Under the pieces are notes generated by a model. That model had not been told where the DNA came from. It did not search any database and was given only the letters and a program-made list of their open reading frames with translations. From an uncultured Bacteroidales bacterium (GTDB taxonomy: Bacteria; Bacteroidota; Bacteroidia; Bacteroidales; P3), in contig CAMVMF010000004.1 of assembly GCA_947168515.1 (NCBI GenBank), forward strand, positions 1 through 64,000: a stretch of 64,000 nucleotides of DNA. The letters are read 5' to 3'. Both the position numbers and the translations under genes were made by a program. Positions 37,975-48,111 of this stretch are shown here, piece by piece. Within the stretch, counting starts at the first letter, position 1, and the number at the start of each line of letters is the position of its first letter.

Positions 37975-40518
37975 GTGATGAAAACTATCATGCATAGAAG
38001 AAGCCTTTTGATTATCGCCAGTATGCTATTGCTGTCGGTGGCTCCGCTATCGGCTCAAAACTGGCCTGAAACCCATGACTACGCGTATCAATCTACCGGA
38101 AAGGAGCCCCGGCCTATTCTTGGCCAGATTGTTGTGCCAGCCAATGCAGACACCGTAGAACTCCGCACAGCACAATTGCTGCACAGTTACTTGGTAGGCT
38201 ATGTTATCCTATCCGAGTCTGCCCTCCCCGACTCACTCTCCTCCTTTCTGCATCATACCCAGCGTGATTTTCTGCCCACTATTCTCGTGGGTAGAACTCA
38301 GTTGGCCAGATGCTGCCTCAGCCGCAAGGACGAAATACGCGACGATGGGTTCCGTCTGAAAAGCGACGGGCGGCTAGCCTTCATCTATGGCTGCCGGGAC
38401 ATGGCGGTCTACTATGGTGCTTGCCGCCTTTTGGAGCTGAAGGGCTACCGCATGACACACCACCAGATACCCGATGTGGCTCCCGACATACACCCTGGCC
38501 TTCCTGTCGTAGACGAGGTGAACAATCCCTCCTTCGCCTATCGCGAGATATGGTACTACACCCCACATCACAGCCCCACCTATGCCGACTGGCATGCCCT
38601 CCATCGCCGCATCCGTGTGGGTCCTGACGGCCAATATATCGACGACAACCAGTCCGCCGGACCTCTCCGCTGGGCCGACGGAATGTATGTACACACCTTC
38701 CAAAAACTCATTCCTCCGGCCACCTACTTCGACCGCCATCCCGAGTGGTTCTCCCAGATCGGCGGCCAGCGGGTGCGTGACGGCCAGCTCTGCCTCTCCA
38801 ACCCCCAGGTCTTGGACACCCTCTGCGCCAACCTCGCCGCTATGATGCAGCAGCAACCCGAAGCTCAGGTATGGTCCGTCTCCAACAACGACAACTACAA
38901 CGTTTGCCAGTGCCCCAACTGCCGTCATGCCGACTCCCTCTACGGTGGCCCCAGCGGCACACTCATTCACTTCATCAATCAGGTGGCGCGGCGGTTCCCC
39001 GACAAAACCATTTCTACCCTGGGGTATCAGTTCACCCGTCGTGCTCCTCAGCCAGTGGGAGGCCACATCGAGAAGCCCGACAGCAATGTGAGCATTATGT
39101 TCTGCTCCATCGAGTGCGGACGACAGGAGCCTATCGCCACCGCAGCAGCCGAGGCCTCATTCCGCAAGGACATGGAGGACTGGGCGAAACTATGTAGAAC
39201 TGAGAAGGAAGAATTGAGGATTGAGAATGATGGATTGAGAACTGAGAATGATAGATTGAGAACTGAGAATGAAGAATTTGGAATCGAGGATGAGCTGCCG
39301 CACTCAGACGATTCTCAATCCTCAATTCATAAATCTCGATTATATGTCTGGGACTATGTGGTTCAGTTTCGCAATATGTGGAACCCGTTTCCCAACCTGC
39401 ATGTGCTGCAACCCAATCTCAAGTATTTCCATGACCACGGGGTGCGCTGGATGTTTGAACAGGGCACTGGAGCCAACAACGTTACGTCGTGGATGGAACT
39501 GCGTGAATACCTGCTAGCCAAGTTGCTGTGGGATGTGGAGGCCGATGTTGACTCGCTGATGCACGACTTCTGCCTGCACTATTATGGTTGGGCAGCACAG
39601 CCGATGGAGGAGTTGTACCGCGAGATGGGACGTTCGCTGGTGGCCTCAGGAAAGCGGCTGGACATCTACGGCTACCCGATTGATGGGGCACAAGGATATC
39701 TGGCACCATCCCAAATAGCCAAATACCAGGCCCTCCTCCAATCTGCCTACGGATGTCTGAGCAGGTATGATTCCACCGGCAGAGCGTATTATGAGAACTA
39801 CGGTCTGTCCACCGACCAAGTGGTACGCGACCGCATCAGGTTCATGGAACTCTCGGTGGATTATGCCGTACTGGAATTGACCATGGCGGGGGTGTTGCCG
39901 ATGGACAGCACATTCGTTTATCGGGCAGACAGTTTTGTGCGGGATGGCAAACGTTTGGGGATAAAAATCCTGCATGAGATGGGATACACGCTTGACGAAT
40001 ATCGGTCAGATATTGAAAACTATATATCAAAGTGTTACAGGGCAAATCTAGCAAGAAATTGTTCGGTAACTTTAAAGGCACAACCAAAAGAGCTGTATTT
40101 CTGTGGAGGAGGTGTCGGCCTCACCGATGGGCAAGCGGGCACACTCGACTATCGCCACGCGTGGCTGGGTTTCTATGGCGACACATTGGATGCCGTGGTG
40201 GACCTCGGCAGACGACAGCGTGTAAATGAGGTGAGGCTGGATTTTTTCTTCTACCCTCTTTCGTGGATATTTCTGCCCCGGCGGGTGGAGTTCTATCTTT
40301 CTAACAATGGGCGCTACTGGCAACTGGCCGACACCCGGTGGCTGGCCAACCCCGAGGTGCTAGCAGTGCCACAAATAAAGACCTGTGCCACATGGGGGCT
40401 GAAAAGGCGGGCGCGATATGTGCGGGTGGTGGCAGTGCCACTGGAAACGATACCCGCCTGGCACCGTGCCACGGGCAATGCACCGTGGATTTTCACCGAT
40501 GAGATAATAGTCCGTTAG
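37975..40518 (+). CDS. DUF4838-type secreted protein with discoidin-like C-terminal domain
   Basis: Signal peptide; SNNDNYNVCQCPNC; C-term GLTDGQAGTLDYRHAWLGFYGDTLDAVVDLG...VEFYLSNNGRYWQ. Confidence 0.7.
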   Translation: MMKTIMHRRSLLIIASMLLLSVAPLSAQNWPETHDYAYQSTGKEPRPILGQIVVPANADTVELRTAQLLHSYLVGYVILSESALPDSLSSFLHHTQRDFLPTILVGRTQLARCCLSRKDEIRDDGFRLKSDGRLAFIYGCRDMAVYYGACRLLELKGYRMTHHQIPDVAPDIHPGLPVVDEVNNPSFAYREIWYYTPHHSPTYADWHALHRRIRVGPDGQYIDDNQSAGPLRWADGMYVHTFQKLIPPATYFDRHPEWFSQIGGQRVRDGQLCLSNPQVLDTLCANLAAMMQQQPEAQVWSVSNNDNYNVCQCPNCRHADSLYGGPSGTLIHFINQVARRFPDKTISTLGYQFTRRAPQPVGGHIEKPDSNVSIMFCSIECGRQEPIATAAAEASFRKDMEDWAKLCRTEKEELRIENDGLRTENDRLRTENEEFGIEDELPHSDDSQSSIHKSRLYVWDYVVQFRNMWNPFPNLHVLQPNLKYFHDHGVRWMFEQGTGANNVTSWMELREYLLAKLLWDVEADVDSLMHDFCLHYYGWAAQPMEELYREMGRSLVASGKRLDIYGYPIDGAQGYLAPSQIAKYQALLQSAYGCLSRYDSTGRAYYENYGLSTDQVVRDRIRFMELSVDYAVLELTMAGVLPMDSTFVYRADSFVRDGKRLGIKILHEMGYTLDEYRSDIENYISKCYRANLARNCSVTLKAQPKELYFCGGGVGLTDGQAGTLDYRHAWLGFYGDTLDAVVDLGRRQRVNEVRLDFFFYPLSWIFLPRRVEFYLSNNGRYWQLADTRWLANPEVLAVPQIKTCATWGLKRRARYVRVVAVPLETIPAWHRATGNAPWIFTDEIIVR
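39211..39328. repeat. Palindrome-flanked microsatellite insertion inside the DUF4838 gene
   Basis: 18-bp perfect terminal inverted repeats gaattgaggattgagaat (39211-39228)/attctcaatcctcaattc (39311-39328) with internal 21-bp near-repeats. Confidence 0.85.
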
Positions 40519-40970
40519 ACTCGGTTCTGCGAGTCGATGAGGATGGTGACGGGGCCGTCATTGACCAGCGACACCTGCATGTCGGCTCCAAATTCGCCAG
40601 TCTGCACTTCTTTGCCAAATTCGGCAGAGAGGCGGGCGATGAATTTGTCGTATAAAGGGATGGCCACTTCGGGGCGTGAGGCATGGATGTAGCTGGGGCG
40701 GTTGCCCTTCTTGGTGCTGGCCATAAGGGTGAACTGGCTGACCAGCAGTATGCCGCTGCCCTGAACGGCGGTGATGGGGAGGTTCATGACTCCGTCGGCA
40801 TCGTCGAAGATGCGCAGGGCCACAATCTTGCGACAGAGCCAGTCGATGTCTTCGTCACCGTCGGCATCCTCTATGCCCAGCAGTATCATCATGCCGGGTC
40901 CGATGGAGCTTTTGAGCTTTCCGCCAATGCTGACGGAGGCTTGGGTACAACGCTGAATAACTACTCTCAT
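40515..40970 (-). CDS. dtd: D-aminoacyl-tRNA deacylase
   Basis: MRVVIQRCTQASVSIGG...GSGILLVSQFTLMA...GxMQVSLVNDGPVTILID. Confidence 0.93.
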   Translation of the reverse strand: MRVVIQRCTQASVSIGGKLKSSIGPGMMILLGIEDADGDEDIDWLCRKIVALRIFDDADGVMNLPITAVQGSGILLVSQFTLMASTKKGNRPSYIHASRPEVAIPLYDKFIARLSAEFGKEVQTGEFGADMQVSLVNDGPVTILIDSQNRV

Positions 40971-41164
40971 AAGGTGCTTTGTGTGGTGTTGGATTAGGGT
41001 GTTCGAGTGGATTAATAATATGTAAAGTCTTATTGCTACAAATCGACTATATTCTGTTTCCCTATATGGAAATCACTTGTATCTGACTGATTTCCTAGAG
41101 GTGATGCCTGTGGCGATACTTGTGTTCACCCTTTCTGGCAATTGATAGGGCCCGTATGAATAAG

Positions 41165-43546
41165 TCACCCTACAATCACTAGCTTGGCAAAAGCCAGCAG
41201 GAGGGTCTTTTGGCCTATGTTTTCGAAGAAGACAACGGCCTTTCGGTCCTTGCCGGAGCCCTCTATCGTGAGGACTTTGCCCATACCGAACTTGGCGTGT
41301 TGCACTTTCATTCCCACTTGTATGGCGTTGATTTCCGACGGGGAATTCATGGCTGTAGGGCCTTTGGGCAGGACACTTTGTTTGGGCGTCAGTTTCCGCG
41401 GAGCGGCGGCACCTTCTGCTTTGCGTTTGAACCCACGCTCTGTTTCTTGCGACCATTTCACCCCTTTGACATCGGCAAAAGCCCGTGGCAACTCGCCCAC
41501 TTTGGGAAACTGGCGTTTCATTTGGGGGAGATCGATGTATTGTGGGTCCACTTCCTTTACAAAACGACTGAGTTCCTGCGTGTCAGACCTGCCGTACTGA
41601 TAGCGTGTCATGGCAAAGGAAAGGGTTAGCTGCCGCTCGGCGCGAGTGACAGCCACATAGAACAGGCGGCGCTCCTCCTCCAGTTCTTCGCGGGAGAAAG
41701 TGGACATCTGAGAGGGGAACAGGTTTTCTTCCATCCCTACGACAAAAACGTAAGGGAATTCTAGTCCTTTGGCCGCATGGATGGTCATCATGGCCACCTT
41801 GTCGGCATCTTTGTCGTCTCCTTTGTCTTCCGAAGTAAGCAGCAAGACTTGCTGCAGGAACTGGTCAAGGGTTTTGAAAGGGAGGGACTGAGTTTCTGCT
41901 ACATTGGCTTCTCCTTCTATCTCAGATTCTTGGTCATCGGCAAATTGCGATTCTTTGTCGCAGAATTCCTGTACGCCATTGAGCAGTTCCTCGATGTTTT
42001 CGATGCGGTTGACGTTGTCGGGGTCGTCGTCGTCGCGGAGGGCGGTCATGATGCCCGAGCCAAAAACTATCTTTTTGGCAAGTTCGTAGGCATCCATGGT
42101 AGTAAGCATTGCCGAGAAGCGTTTGATCATCATTTGAAATTCACCAATACGCTGGGCGGTGCCACTATTGATGGCCAGACCGAAAGAGGGAAGATTTTCT
42201 ATCACCGTCCACATGGCCACATCGTTGTCGGCTGCGGCAATGCGTATTTTATCTATACTTGTCTGGCCGATGCCACGTGTGGGATAGTTGATGACACGCA
42301 ACAACGATTCTTCATCGTAGTTGTTGATGACCAGCCGCATGTAGGCCAAAACATCCTTGATTTCGCGACGGCCATAGAAGGAGAGCCCCTGATAGATGCG
42401 GTAGGGAATAGTGGCTTTTCGCAAAGCCTCCTCAATGGCGCGAGACTGTACATTGGTGCGGTAGAGGATGGCAAAGGATTTGTACTCCATATCCTCCCCT
42501 ATATGCGCCTGCTCGATGGCTTCGGCCACCTGCCGTCCTTCGTCGCGCTCGTCTATGGCACGAATCAGTTTGATGCGGTTGCCTTGGGCATTGTCAGTCC
42601 ATATCTCTTTCTGGATTTGTTCCTTGTTGTTGGCGATAACGGAGTTGGCGGCATTGACGATTACCTTGGTGGAGCGGTAGTTCTGCTCCAGTTTGAAAAG
42701 GTTCAAATTAGGGTAGTCGCGACGGAAATTGAAGATGTTCTGTATGTTGGCGCCTCGGAAGGCATAGATGCTCTGAGCGTCGTCGCCCACCACACAGATG
42801 TTCTGAAAGCGGGCGGCCAGTTTTTTCACTATCAGATACTGCGAGTAGTTGGTGTCTTGGTACTCGTCTACCATGATGTACTTGAATCGGTTCTGGTATT
42901 TCAGCAGCACGTCGGGGAAGTCGCGCAGTAGTATGTTCATGTTGAACAGCAGGTCGTCAAAGTCCATCGACATGGAGGTGCGCAGACGCTTGTTGTAGAG
43001 CTTGTAGATCTCGCCTATCAAGGGTCTGTGGCTGTCTTTGTCAGTCTGTTGTATCTCGGGGTTGGAAGCATAGTCCTCGGGTCCCATCAGGTTGCTCTTG
43101 GCCATGGAGATACGATTCAGGACATAGCCCGGACTATAGGTCTTGGGGTCGAGGTTGAGATTCTTGACAATCTGCTTGATGGCCGACTTGCTGTCGTCGT
43201 TGTCGTAGATGGTAAAGGTGCTTGTGTATCCTAACTTGGAGGCTTCGGAACGCAGGATGCGGGCAAAGACCGAGTGAAAGGTACCCATCCAGATGTTGCG
43301 GGCATCGGGGCCCACCAGTTTCATGATGCGCTCCTTCATCTCTCCGGCTGCCTTGTTGGTGAAGGTGAGAGCAAGGATGTTCCATGGGCTCGCCCCTTGC
43401 TGTATGAGATAGGCGATGCGATGAGTAAGGGTCTTGGTCTTGCCAGAGCCGGCCCCTGCGATAATCATGACGGGGCCTTCGGTGCATTCGACGGCCTGAC
43501 GTTGACTGTCGTTGAGCTGGCTGAGTATGTTTTCTGCTTGGTTCAT
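41165..43546 (-). CDS. UvrD/PcrA-type superfamily I helicase
   Basis: LNDSQRQAVECTEGPVMIIAGAGSGKTKTLTHRIAYLI; VDEYQDTNYSQY; VGDDAQSIYAFRGA. Confidence 0.93.
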   Translation of the reverse strand: MNQAENILSQLNDSQRQAVECTEGPVMIIAGAGSGKTKTLTHRIAYLIQQGASPWNILALTFTNKAAGEMKERIMKLVGPDARNIWMGTFHSVFARILRSEASKLGYTSTFTIYDNDDSKSAIKQIVKNLNLDPKTYSPGYVLNRISMAKSNLMGPEDYASNPEIQQTDKDSHRPLIGEIYKLYNKRLRTSMSMDFDDLLFNMNILLRDFPDVLLKYQNRFKYIMVDEYQDTNYSQYLIVKKLAARFQNICVVGDDAQSIYAFRGANIQNIFNFRRDYPNLNLFKLEQNYRSTKVIVNAANSVIANNKEQIQKEIWTDNAQGNRIKLIRAIDERDEGRQVAEAIEQAHIGEDMEYKSFAILYRTNVQSRAIEEALRKATIPYRIYQGLSFYGRREIKDVLAYMRLVINNYDEESLLRVINYPTRGIGQTSIDKIRIAAADNDVAMWTVIENLPSFGLAINSGTAQRIGEFQMMIKRFSAMLTTMDAYELAKKIVFGSGIMTALRDDDDPDNVNRIENIEELLNGVQEFCDKESQFADDQESEIEGEANVAETQSLPFKTLDQFLQQVLLLTSEDKGDDKDADKVAMMTIHAAKGLEFPYVFVVGMEENLFPSQMSTFSREELEEERRLFYVAVTRAERQLTLSFAMTRYQYGRSDTQELSRFVKEVDPQYIDLPQMKRQFPKVGELPRAFADVKGVKWSQETERGFKRKAEGAAAPRKLTPKQSVLPKGPTAMNSPSEINAIQVGMKVQHAKFGMGKVLTIEGSGKDRKAVVFFENIGQKTLLLAFAKLVIVG

Positions 43547-43555
43547 TGTCTTCTT

Positions 43556-44185
43556 TTATTTATTGACGATTTCAATGTCAAGACCATAGAGTTTGGCCAA
43601 GGCATCGTATGCGCGCACGCTTTGCGACTGGCGGACACTGACATCGAGTCGGCAGTCTAGTTCAAAGACTTGATTGTGGGGCGTGAGGCCCTGCTCCTTC
43701 AGTATGCGCATGACATCGTTCATGAGGGGGTACTCAAAGTGGAGCCGGTAGAGGACATCGATGGTACACTCTCGTATGGTGGCGTTGGCGATGGCATCGC
43801 GTGCCGCGGCCTTATAGGCGTTGGCAAGTCCCGAAGCACCTAGCAGTATGCCGCCAAAATAGCGCACTACTACAATGAGTGTGTTGGTGAGGTCGGCCGA
43901 GAGCAGCTGTCCGTGAATGGGGCGGCCCCCAGTGCCTGAAGGTTCTCCGTCGTCGTTCACACGGTAGGCATCCTTGGTGGGGCCGAGGATGTAGGCGTAG
44001 CAGTGGTGGCGTGCATCGAAGTACTTCTTGCGGAGGTCGTCAAGGTGGGTTTTCACCTCCTCCACCGAGGCAACGGGGAAAGCGAAGGCCAGAAACTTGC
44101 TGCCTTTTTCCTTGTACAGTCCCTCCGACGGGGCGGCAATGGTACGATAGGTGTCGTCAAACATAGTGGGTCTCAAAATCTTCAT
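43556..44185 (-). CDS. YigZ/IMPACT family protein
   Basis: EKGSKFLAFAFPV...DARHHCYAYILG...VNDDGEPSGTGGRPI...VVVRYFGGILLGASGL. Confidence 0.9.
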   Translation of the reverse strand: MKILRPTMFDDTYRTIAAPSEGLYKEKGSKFLAFAFPVASVEEVKTHLDDLRKKYFDARHHCYAYILGPTKDAYRVNDDGEPSGTGGRPIHGQLLSADLTNTLIVVVRYFGGILLGASGLANAYKAAARDAIANATIRECTIDVLYRLHFEYPLMNDVMRILKEQGLTPHNQVFELDCRLDVSVRQSQSVRAYDALAKLYGLDIEIVNK

Positions 44186-44674
44186 ATTTGTATTAGCCGC
44201 CAAAGACTAACCACAAATGAGGTGCAAAGATATAAAAAAAAAATGACATATTGGAACTAAGAGTGGCTGTATATTAAAAAAACGAGTACGGAATATGAGT
44301 TATTGGGATTCTTTGCATTGTCTCTTGTTGGACTGGTGTGCCGTCTTATCGAAGACACTAGCTGGTTGCATGGCACTATGAAGAATAAGCCGAACGGGTG
44401 GTTGGGTGAACAAGACGAAATAGCATGCCTTAAAAGGACAAGACGAAAAGAAAAACGCCCCTCCTGTGGTGGTGGGACGTTTCTTATTGGTATGTGACCA
44501 TCCGCATTCCTCAGAAAAAGTCCTCATGGGACTCTATTACCAATCACACAATGTAAAAGCAGTGCATTGTGGCGATTGGAAGCCTATATCCCAACTGCAT
44601 TTCCGATGGAGGCATTTCTTTATTGTGACCATAGCGGACAATCATTTTTGTGTTTTAGTTCAAAATGAAACTGA

Positions 44675-46081
44675 CTAGAACTCGGCAGTCTTGGGGGTGC
44701 GGGGGAAGGGGATGACGTCGCGGATGTTGGCCATGCCGGTGACAAAGAGCATCAGACGCTCGAAGCCCAAGCCAAAGCCTGCGTGGGGGCAGGTGCCGTA
44801 GCGACGGGTGTCGAGATACCACCACATGTCCTTCATGGGGATGTTGCGCTCGGTGATGGAGGCCATGAGTTTGTCGTAGTTCTCCTCGCGGACGGAGCCA
44901 CCAATGATTTCGCCAATCTGAGGGAATAGAACATCGGTGCCTTGGACGGTCTTGCCATCATCGTTCTGCTTCATGTAGAAGGCCTTGATTTCCTTGGGAT
45001 AGTCTATCATGATGACGGGTTTCTTGAAGTGCTCCTCGACGAGGAAGCGTTCATGCTCGCTGGCGAGGTCGACACCCCAGTATACAGGGAACTCGAATTT
45101 GCGACCGTTTTTCACAGCCTCTTCCAAAATGCGGATGCCTTCGGTGTAGGGGAGACGGACGAAGTCGGTGTCCACAACGCTCCTGAGGCGTTCGATGAGG
45201 CCTTTGTCAATCATCTTGTTGAGGAACTCAAGGTCATCGGCACAGTGGTCAAGAGCCCAGCGGACACAGTATTTGATAAATTCTTCTTCGAGGGCTGTGA
45301 GGTCGTCGAGCTGATAAAAGGCCATTTCGGGCTCCACCATCCAAAATTCGGCCAGGTGACGCGGAGTGTTGCTGTTCTCGGCGCGGAAAGTGGGACCAAA
45401 GGTGTATATCTTGCCCAGGGCGGTGGCTCCCAGTTCGCCTTCGAGCTGGCCACTGACGGTGAGGGCGGTCATCTTGCCAAAGAAGTCTTGGTCGTAATCA
45501 ACGCTGCCGTCCTCTTTGCGGGGGAGATTGTTGAGGTCGAGTGTAGTCACCTGGAACATCTCGCCGGCGCCTTCGCAGTCGGAGGCGGTGATGAGGGGTG
45601 TATGGAAATAAAAGAAGCCGCGCTCATGGAAGAAAGTGTGGATGGCGTAGGCCATATTGTGGCGGATGCGGCAGATAGCTCCAAAGGTATTGGTGCGGAG
45701 GCGCAAGTGGCCTATCTCGCGGAGGAATTCCATGGAATGGCCCTTCTTCTGCAAGGGATAGGTGTTGGGGTCGGCCTCGCCATAGAGGAGTATCTCTTGG
45801 GCCTGGATTTCGACACTCTGACCGGCTCCTTGGGAGGTGACCAGTTTGCCATCGACACTGATGCAGGCACCCGTGGTGATGCGGCGCAATAGGTCCTCAT
45901 CAAAGTTGGCAAGGTCAACCACTACTTGGATATTGTTGATGGTGGAACCGTCGTTCAGGGCAATGAAAGCAACGTTTTTGTTGCCACGTTTGGTCCGCAC
46001 CCATCCTTTGACGTTGATGGTGGAATCAATCCATTGTTCTGCACTCGGTGAAAGGAGCTGTTTGATTTCGATTCGTTTCAT
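44675..46081 (-). CDS. asnS: Asparaginyl-tRNA synthetase
   Basis: [74 protein letters not shown]. Confidence 0.95.
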   Translation of the reverse strand: MKRIEIKQLLSPSAEQWIDSTINVKGWVRTKRGNKNVAFIALNDGSTINNIQVVVDLANFDEDLLRRITTGACISVDGKLVTSQGAGQSVEIQAQEILLYGEADPNTYPLQKKGHSMEFLREIGHLRLRTNTFGAICRIRHNMAYAIHTFFHERGFFYFHTPLITASDCEGAGEMFQVTTLDLNNLPRKEDGSVDYDQDFFGKMTALTVSGQLEGELGATALGKIYTFGPTFRAENSNTPRHLAEFWMVEPEMAFYQLDDLTALEEEFIKYCVRWALDHCADDLEFLNKMIDKGLIERLRSVVDTDFVRLPYTEGIRILEEAVKNGRKFEFPVYWGVDLASEHERFLVEEHFKKPVIMIDYPKEIKAFYMKQNDDGKTVQGTDVLFPQIGEIIGGSVREENYDKLMASITERNIPMKDMWWYLDTRRYGTCPHAGFGLGFERLMLFVTGMANIRDVIPFPRTPKTAEF

Positions 46082-46105
46082 GATATTTTGTTGTTTATTA
46101 TTCAT

Positions 46106-47191
46106 TTATTTTTTCTTGTGAAAGCTACTAAGCATCTGGTTGAGTTCAACATCGGACGAAAACTTCACGATGCGGTCCTCTTGGTCACGAGGACAGATAA
46201 GGAGCATGTTGTCGTCGCCTGCAATGATATAGCCATCGAGTCCTTGCACCACAATAGTCTTTCTACTGGGGATATGGACAACCGTGTTGTGGACCTCATA
46301 GGGGAAGACGGTGCCGGAGATGATGCTGTTGCCGTTTTCGTCATGAGGATAGGTGTTGTATAGCAAATCCCAGGTTTCAACATCGGACCACGGGAATGAA
46401 CCTTCGAGAACGTAAACATTCTCGGCATGTTCCATGATGCCGAAATCGACGGAGATAGTGTCGCAAAGAGAATATACGCGCTCGACCTCAGTGGCTGGGG
46501 TATCGGCCGTAAGGGCAAAAATGCTCTTGGCGATATTGGGCAGATAGGTGTCGTACGCTTTGCGAAGCGTGGATAGACGCCATACAAAAATACCCGCGTT
46601 CCAGAAGAATTCGCCTGTGGAGATAAATTGGCGTGCCATCTCGACAGGGGGTTTCTCGGTGAATGTAATGACCTTATGAAGATTAGGTGCCTCTGGGAGG
46701 GCTGGTGCTTCGCTAAACTGGATATACCCATACTTGGTCTTGGGGTCGGTGGGGCGCATGCCAATGGTGACAATGTAGTCGTGATTGGCAGTAATGGTGA
46801 GTGCCTGTAGGATATCGTGGTCAAACTTTACCTCGTCAAAGACGGCATGGTCAGAAGGAGTGACGATGATATTGGCTTCAGCGTCACGCCTGCTGATAAT
46901 TGAAGCGGCGTAGGCTATGCAGGGTGCCGTGCTGCGACGGTATGGTTCGCTAAGCACTTGGTATGGCAACAGGTTGGGAATCTGTTCGCGCACGCGGTCG
47001 ACATAAAGACTATTAGTGACGATGATGATGTTCTCGCGAGGACAGATACGCTCGAAACGGTGGAAGGTGCTTTGAAGCATAGACTCACCATTGCCCAAGA
47101 GGTCGATGAATTGCTTGGGATTATTGGCCTGGCTGATGGGCCAGAAACGGGTGCCGAAGCCACCTGCCATTATGATACAGTAGTTGTTCAA
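46106..47191 (-). CDS. Mannose-1-phosphate guanylyltransferase
   Basis: IIMAGGFGTRFWPISQANNPKQFIDLLG; VTFTEKPP; WNAGIFVWR. Confidence 0.9.
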   Translation of the reverse strand: MNNYCIIMAGGFGTRFWPISQANNPKQFIDLLGNGESMLQSTFHRFERICPRENIIIVTNSLYVDRVREQIPNLLPYQVLSEPYRRSTAPCIAYAASIISRRDAEANIIVTPSDHAVFDEVKFDHDILQALTITANHDYIVTIGMRPTDPKTKYGYIQFSEAPALPEAPNLHKVITFTEKPPVEMARQFISTGEFFWNAGIFVWRLSTLRKAYDTYLPNIAKSIFALTADTPATEVERVYSLCDTISVDFGIMEHAENVYVLEGSFPWSDVETWDLLYNTYPHDENGNSIISGTVFPYEVHNTVVHIPSRKTIVVQGLDGYIIAGDDNMLLICPRDQEDRIVKFSSDVELNQMLSSFHKKK

Positions 47192-47232
47192 GATTATTAG
47201 GTGTTGTGTTATTTATCTGTTTTGAATATATT

Positions 47233-48027
47233 TTATACGCTCACGTCGCCTTTGATGTGTGGGTGTGGATTGTATCCTTCCAGTTGGAAGTCTTCGTAGT
47301 CAAAGTCAAAAATGCTTTTCTTGTCGGGATTGAGGTGCATGGAAGGCAGTGGACGTGGGTCGCGGGTCAGTTGAAGGCGGCATTGCTCTATATGGTTGTT
47401 ATATATATGCGCATCGCCCAGAGTGTGGACAAAGTCGCCATACTGGAGACCACATGCTTGTGCTATCATCATAGTAAAAAGGGCATACGAGGCGATGTTA
47501 AAGGGAACGCCAAGGAATATGTCGGCCGAACGCTGGTAAAGCTGACAGCTGAGACGTCCGTTGACCACATAGAACTGGAAGAGTATGTGGCATGGGGGCA
47601 GATGCATCTGTTCCAACTCGCCAACATTCCAAGCCGAAACTAAGAGACGACGGGAGTCAGGGTTACGTTTTATTTCGTCAATTAGATTGCTTATTTGGTC
47701 AATGCGACGACCATCGGCACAACCCCATGAACGCCATTGGTGACCGTAAATAGGTCCTAGCTCGCCATCGGGCCCAGCCCATTCGTCCCAGATGCTTACC
47801 TTGTGGTCGTGGAGGTACTGCACGTTGGTGTCGCCACGGATGAACCAAAGCAGTTCATATATGATGGAGCGAAGATGAAGTTTCTTAGTGGTCAGCAACG
47901 GGAACCCATCATCCAGGTGGAACCGCATCTGGTAACCAAAGGTACTGAGCGTACCTGTGCCGGTGCGGTCGTGTTTGGATACCCCGTGGTCCAACACATA
48001 TTGCAGTAGATCAAGGTATTGTTTCAT
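47233..48027 (-). CDS. thyA: Thymidylate synthase
   Basis: [51 protein letters not shown]. Confidence 0.97.
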   Translation of the reverse strand: MKQYLDLLQYVLDHGVSKHDRTGTGTLSTFGYQMRFHLDDGFPLLTTKKLHLRSIIYELLWFIRGDTNVQYLHDHKVSIWDEWAGPDGELGPIYGHQWRSWGCADGRRIDQISNLIDEIKRNPDSRRLLVSAWNVGELEQMHLPPCHILFQFYVVNGRLSCQLYQRSADIFLGVPFNIASYALFTMMIAQACGLQYGDFVHTLGDAHIYNNHIEQCRLQLTRDPRPLPSMHLNPDKKSIFDFDYEDFQLEGYNPHPHIKGDVSV

Positions 48028-48111
48028 ATATGTCCTTTATAACTATAAAGGATAACGAAAGAAGTCTTTTATTATTATACCAACAGATTATTTTGTTGGT
48101 TAATACTTCTT

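Noticed and set aside
41777-42931. 384-aa plus-strand ORF
   Set aside because: Antisense shadow of the UvrD/PcrA-type helicase gene.
44210-44674. Small ORFs in the yigZ-asnS gap (44303-44678)
   Set aside because: No recognisable homology or promoter; treated as intergenic.
44942-45892. 316-aa plus-strand ORF
   Set aside because: Antisense shadow of asnS.
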